DNA of 64,000 nucleotides from Paralichthys olivaceus (taxonomy: Eukaryota > Chordata > Actinopteri > Pleuronectiformes > Paralichthyidae), in NCBI RefSeq assembly GCF_024713975.1, contig NC_091096.1, forward strand, positions 3,685,501 to 3,749,500. The letters are read 5' to 3'. Below are positions 60,739 through 64,000 of this stretch, piece by piece; within the stretch, counting starts at the first letter, position 1; the number at the start of each line of letters is the position of its first letter. A model generated the notes under the pieces. It saw nothing but the letters and a program-made list of their open reading frames with translations. It was not told where the DNA came from and made no database searches. The translations under genes and the position numbers were made by a program.

Positions 60739-62880
60739 ATGAGTGAACAGGCCAAAACAGAGCTGTCATGTGGGGCGTATGGCAGCGGTGGCCCCTGGTA
60801 CCCCCTGAGAAAATGGTGGCCGTCCAGCCGGCTTTTCAATCAGGACGTTGGCCTGCCGCCTCTCCTGGAGCCGGGGGACCCTTGGTGGATGAATGTGGAC
60901 TGGCTCCAGAGGAGTTTGGCAGCCTCTGCTTGGCCGGCGTACGCGGCCGCTCCACTGTTTGTGCCTTACATCTCTGGGTCGATGCATCATCCCGGCCAGA
61001 AGATTAGCCAGGAGCAGTGCACGTGGAGGGTCGGCCTGGACCTGGCTCACTTCTCCCCCACCGAGATTTCTCTCAGCGTCAAAGATGGATTCCTGGAGGT
61101 TGGAGGTACAGAACATGGGCTCGCAGCTCTGTTGATTAAAGTTCACTTTATTAACATTGCTAATTACTTTTACAAAGAGGATAGTTTCTACTGTTGGATA
61201 AATATTAATAGCCTTATCTAATATTGTCATCTCAAAGAGAAACAGAGTTATCGAGATAGAGTTCTCTCACAGTTCACAGAATAAACCCCCCTGAAAACTG
61301 ACGGAGAGGAAACCGAATGTAAGAAAATTAGAGAGCTGCTTAAATAATGTGCTCAGGGAAATTAAAATCACAGCTCTGTGGCAGAAATTAATTTCTGTGT
61401 TGAGTGGTTTTCTCAGTGTGGCTTGATTCCTCTGTGTCCTCACATTCCTCCCCATAAACGGTAATCCATCCCCAGGGAGACACGAGGAGCGGCGAGACGA
61501 GCATGGATTTATTGCCAGATGTTTTACACGGAAATACAGGTAAAGTAAACATGATATTAACCTGCCCGGCTATTTTAAACACGAGTCTGCAGCAGCGAGC
61601 GTCTGTCTCCAGCAGCATCTCATCTCTCGATGCTCACTGAGCTGAAAAGTCAAATATTACAAACATGAGTTTGAAGTGGATTTGTCAACATGACCCTGTC
61701 ACTTTCAGGCTCCCGGCTGAAATTGATGCAACTAAAATCACGTCCACACTTTCTGTGGACGGTATCCTGACGGTGGAGGCTCCGGTCCCTGAAACCTCTG
61801 TTCCTGCTGCCATTATCATCCCTATAAAGGTGATAAGAAGTTGTTGTTCACATTAATACTAACAATCAGGGATTCTGAGACGTGCTTATTTACTTTCTTG
61901 CTGATGGTTTGATGGGATTGATCACACTTGTGTCCATACAGCTAGCAAAGATGACAAAAATTGTTTTTTTAGGTGATAAAGGCCGAAGCCAGCGTCTATG
62001 TGCTGTAAACAAAAACACGTTATCTTCCCTCGTCTGAGCGGAGAATCTCTTTCAGCTAACTAACTAATCTAGACCGACAATATCTCACAGTCATTATGGT
62101 CTTAGTCTTTTAAATGATGAAATATATGACCTGTTATTTCAACCTGCCTTTACAGCAAAACACGTTAAAGGGTTCATTTTGTTAAAAAATCTTTATACTG
62201 TAGATTTTTAATATCAAGCTCTGAACAAAAACTCCTACATGCATCTATGTCCATTTTCAGACTCGGTATTGAGTTAAAGCTGAGCTCACCTCTAATCATA
62301 AACACTAATTTCACTGCTGACATTTTATACATGTGAACACATGCAGGTGGAGGTGGAGGTGGAGGTGGCAGCTACCGGAGAGGAGGAGGAAAAACACGAG
62401 GAGGAAGAAACCCCTGAAACAGAGCCAGACAGCAGCAGAGAGCCAGAGGCCCCAGAGGTTCAGTCTGCGGAGGATCCTGTGGAGGAGGGTTCTGCAGCAG
62501 AGGTCCACGTTGACCAGGCCGACCCTGGCAGTGCCACAGCAGAGCCTCAGCAGGACGACGAGAGGGAACAGGAGGACACCCATGAAAAGCCAGCTGGAGA
62601 GTCCAACCCTTCAGTGTCAGCAGATGGCAACGGCACAGAGAGTCTTCAAGATTCCTCTAAGCAGGATGAAGCCATGGGACACCAGGAAATCCCTGATACA
62701 GACGCGTCCAAACAGCCGGAACACAAAGAACCAGCCGTGGGTGGAGAGATCCAGGTAATGTCGGGCTCAGCAGAGGAGATCACCCAGCCCGAGGAGCTGG
62801 AGCCGGGCAAAAGTCCACTGAGCGAGGTCCCGAGCCAGGAGCTGGAGGCTCCCGACACAAAACAAGAGCAGACCGAGTAG
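60739..62880 (+). CDS. Small heat shock protein, HSPB1-like, with long acidic C-terminal tail (361 aa)
   Basis: The product is a cytosolic, ATP-independent chaperone of the alpha-crystallin/HSP20 family. Coding exons are 60739-61105, 61476-61539, 61709-61829 and 62347-62880, all GT/AG and in phase. The N-terminus has the HSPB1-type WYP and [11 protein letters not shown] motif (30-40). The alpha-crystallin domain covers about 92-170: [19 protein letters not shown], then [19 protein letters not shown] and [12 protein letters not shown]. Cys138 matches the HSPB1 dimer cysteine (human Cys137), Arg141 the conserved domain arginine, and human Ser135 is replaced by Ala136. An IXI-type motif IIIPI (179-183) follows. 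Residues 185-361, exon 4, are a low-complexity tail with about 55 acidic and 9 basic residues and no aromatics or cysteine. HSPB1 is normally about 200 aa with three exons, so the fourth exon and tail are unusual. It is HSPB1 class; whether it is hspb1 itself or a fish paralogue (for example hspb15) I cannot decide. If intron 3 is retained, the product ends after 192 residues. Confidence 0.88.
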
Positions 62881-63055
62881 ACAGACACAACAGAGCATCG
62901 CTCAAATGCTGCACACACTAACACAACACTAACACAACACTGACACAGCCTGCACTGCTCGCCTGCAGCATCAGGTCTGAGGATGCCTTTTATTCAAAAC
63001 AGCCAAATAACTGCCGTCTTTGGAGCTCCAATAAAGCAACAGCATGTGAAAATGA
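62881..63055 (+). other. 3' UTR and poly(A) signal of the sHSP gene
   Basis: After the TAG stop comes a short 3' UTR with ACACTAACACAACACT-type repeats. It ends at AATAAA (63030-63035), followed by GTTTGTGTC-type downstream sequence. The signal supports exon 4 as the true last exon. Confidence 0.75.
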
Positions 63056-63311
63056 GTTTGTGTCATTATGTCTTCATGTGTTTACATCCACAGCCTCTCA
63101 ATTCTCACCTGAACTGCAGGAGAGTTAGAAAGCGACGGATCATCATGTTCACAATTACCTGAGTTTAAACAGATGAATTATCATGTTGTTTCAGCTGAGA
63201 GGCTCTGACATTCATCAGATACTGTAGGTTTGCACAGCTGCTTGGTGCGTTAGTCACTTCTCTACACGAGCAACATGCCAGAGGACACGCTGGCACGCTT
63301 CCAATTATGCC

Positions 63312-63325
63312 GTTGCCACGGCAAC
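63312..63325. promoter_or_regulatory. RFX X-box motif (2-nt spacer)
   Basis: GTTGCC-AC-GGCAAC has perfect 6-base arms with the usual 2-nt spacer. It lies 280 bases past the sHSP poly(A) signal, in the gap before the putative convergent gene. Confidence 0.5.
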
Positions 63326-63773
63326 ACAGTCCACACGTATGATCTAATACCAATAAATACAGTGTATGTGAGCGGCTGGCACCGAAACACAGAGCAGCGC
63401 CTTCGCACATTTGTTGACGCCGCAGCAGAAAGTTTGGAAACTTTTTTTAAAAATTCAAAGTGATCATCCTTCTGACTCCAACACAAAGAGGAGATTACTT
63501 TATTTTGCGTCACTCAACATGCGATGGAACTGCCCCAATTTTTTTTTTTTTGCAGCCACTTTCAAAAGCTCTGGCAAGTTTGTTCGGCCCATTCTGCAGA
63601 ACACAGCATCAAGCTCTCCGCTAATCCGCCGCTCAAATCCTTCTGTTATCCAACAATACGACCGCAGCCTCCCCGGATCCCTGGAACCCGGCCCGCGAGT
63701 GGCACGGTTCTCAATTAAAAAACCAAAAAACCAAACAGATGTTAAGACACATGGAGACACTGGCTGGTCATTT

Positions 63774-64000
63774 TTTATTGCATCAGCCGATACAAAGACA
63801 TCAACAGATAAAAGAAGGCAGGAAGAAAAAAAAAAACGTCTTTGGCAAACATGTCCGCTCCGACAATCATGCAACCATCTTTCTGAATTCTCACATACAA
63901 AAAAAAGAAAAAATCCAAACATGTTGCAAAAACCTGCAACAGTTGTTTAACATCTATAATGAATTGGTACATATTAAAGTATATTTACAATACACTTTGG
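63774..64000 (-). other. Putative 3' UTR end of a convergent minus-strand gene (ywhag?)
   Basis: The minus strand has AATAAA at 63774-63779, preceded by AT-rich sequence running to the window edge, as expected of a 3' UTR. No coding frame is present. In human, HSPB1 is convergent with YWHAG (14-3-3 gamma), which has a long 3' UTR, so ywhag is the natural guess. The evidence in the sequence itself is thin. Confidence 0.3.

Overview
This window looks like nuclear DNA of a ray-finned (teleost) fish, probably a percomorph. It has vertebrate split genes with GT/AG introns, many long CA/TG microsatellites, and several dispersed short repeats with inverted ends of a kind common in teleost genomes. 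I see no prokaryotic operons, CRISPR arrays, rRNA, convincing tRNA genes or transposase/reverse-transcriptase reading frames. Most open frames in the window are chance frames in non-coding DNA.

Three protein-coding genes are supported. (1) znrf3, minus strand: only the first coding exon (11131-11370) is present. It encodes the signal peptide and the start of the ectodomain. Everything from 11130 down to position 1 reads as its long first intron. (2) xbp1, plus strand, 28534-30770: the gene is complete, with five coding exons. It has the 26-nt non-conventional intron removed by IRE1 (29982-30007), a perfect ER stress response element upstream (28359-28377), and both reading frames: XBP1s of 386 aa and XBP1u of 260 aa. 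(3) A small heat shock protein of the HSPB1 class, plus strand, 60739-62880. It has four coding exons, a normal alpha-crystallin domain and an unusual 177-residue acidic tail encoded by its own last exon. A 3' UTR of a convergent minus-strand gene may begin at the right edge (63774-64000). In human the gene convergent with HSPB1 is YWHAG, so ywhag is the best guess there.

Layout: 1-11130 znrf3 intron 1; 11131-11.8 kb znrf3 exon 1, 5' UTR and CpG-rich promoter; 11.9-28.2 kb intergenic spacer between the divergent znrf3 and xbp1; 28.3-31.3 kb xbp1; 31.4-60.5 kb a gene-free interval with repeats and two CpG-richer, repeat-poor stretches that may hold conserved regulatory elements (about 46.5-50 kb and 53.8-58.6 kb); 60.5-63.05 kb the sHSP gene; 63.77 kb to the end a possible convergent 3' UTR. 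The head-to-head znrf3/xbp1 pair matches the human 22q12 arrangement.

The genes do not form one pathway. XBP1 is the unfolded-protein-response transcription factor, ZNRF3 is a Wnt-receptor E3 ligase, and the sHSP is a cytosolic chaperone. The items most worth a second look are the acidic-tailed sHSP and its alternative short form, the IRE1 hairpins of xbp1, a 14-bp perfect hairpin in the znrf3-xbp1 spacer, perfect RFX X-box and CTCF-like motifs (two of the CTCF cores inside copies of one repeat family), and a perfect TCF/LEF site upstream of znrf3.
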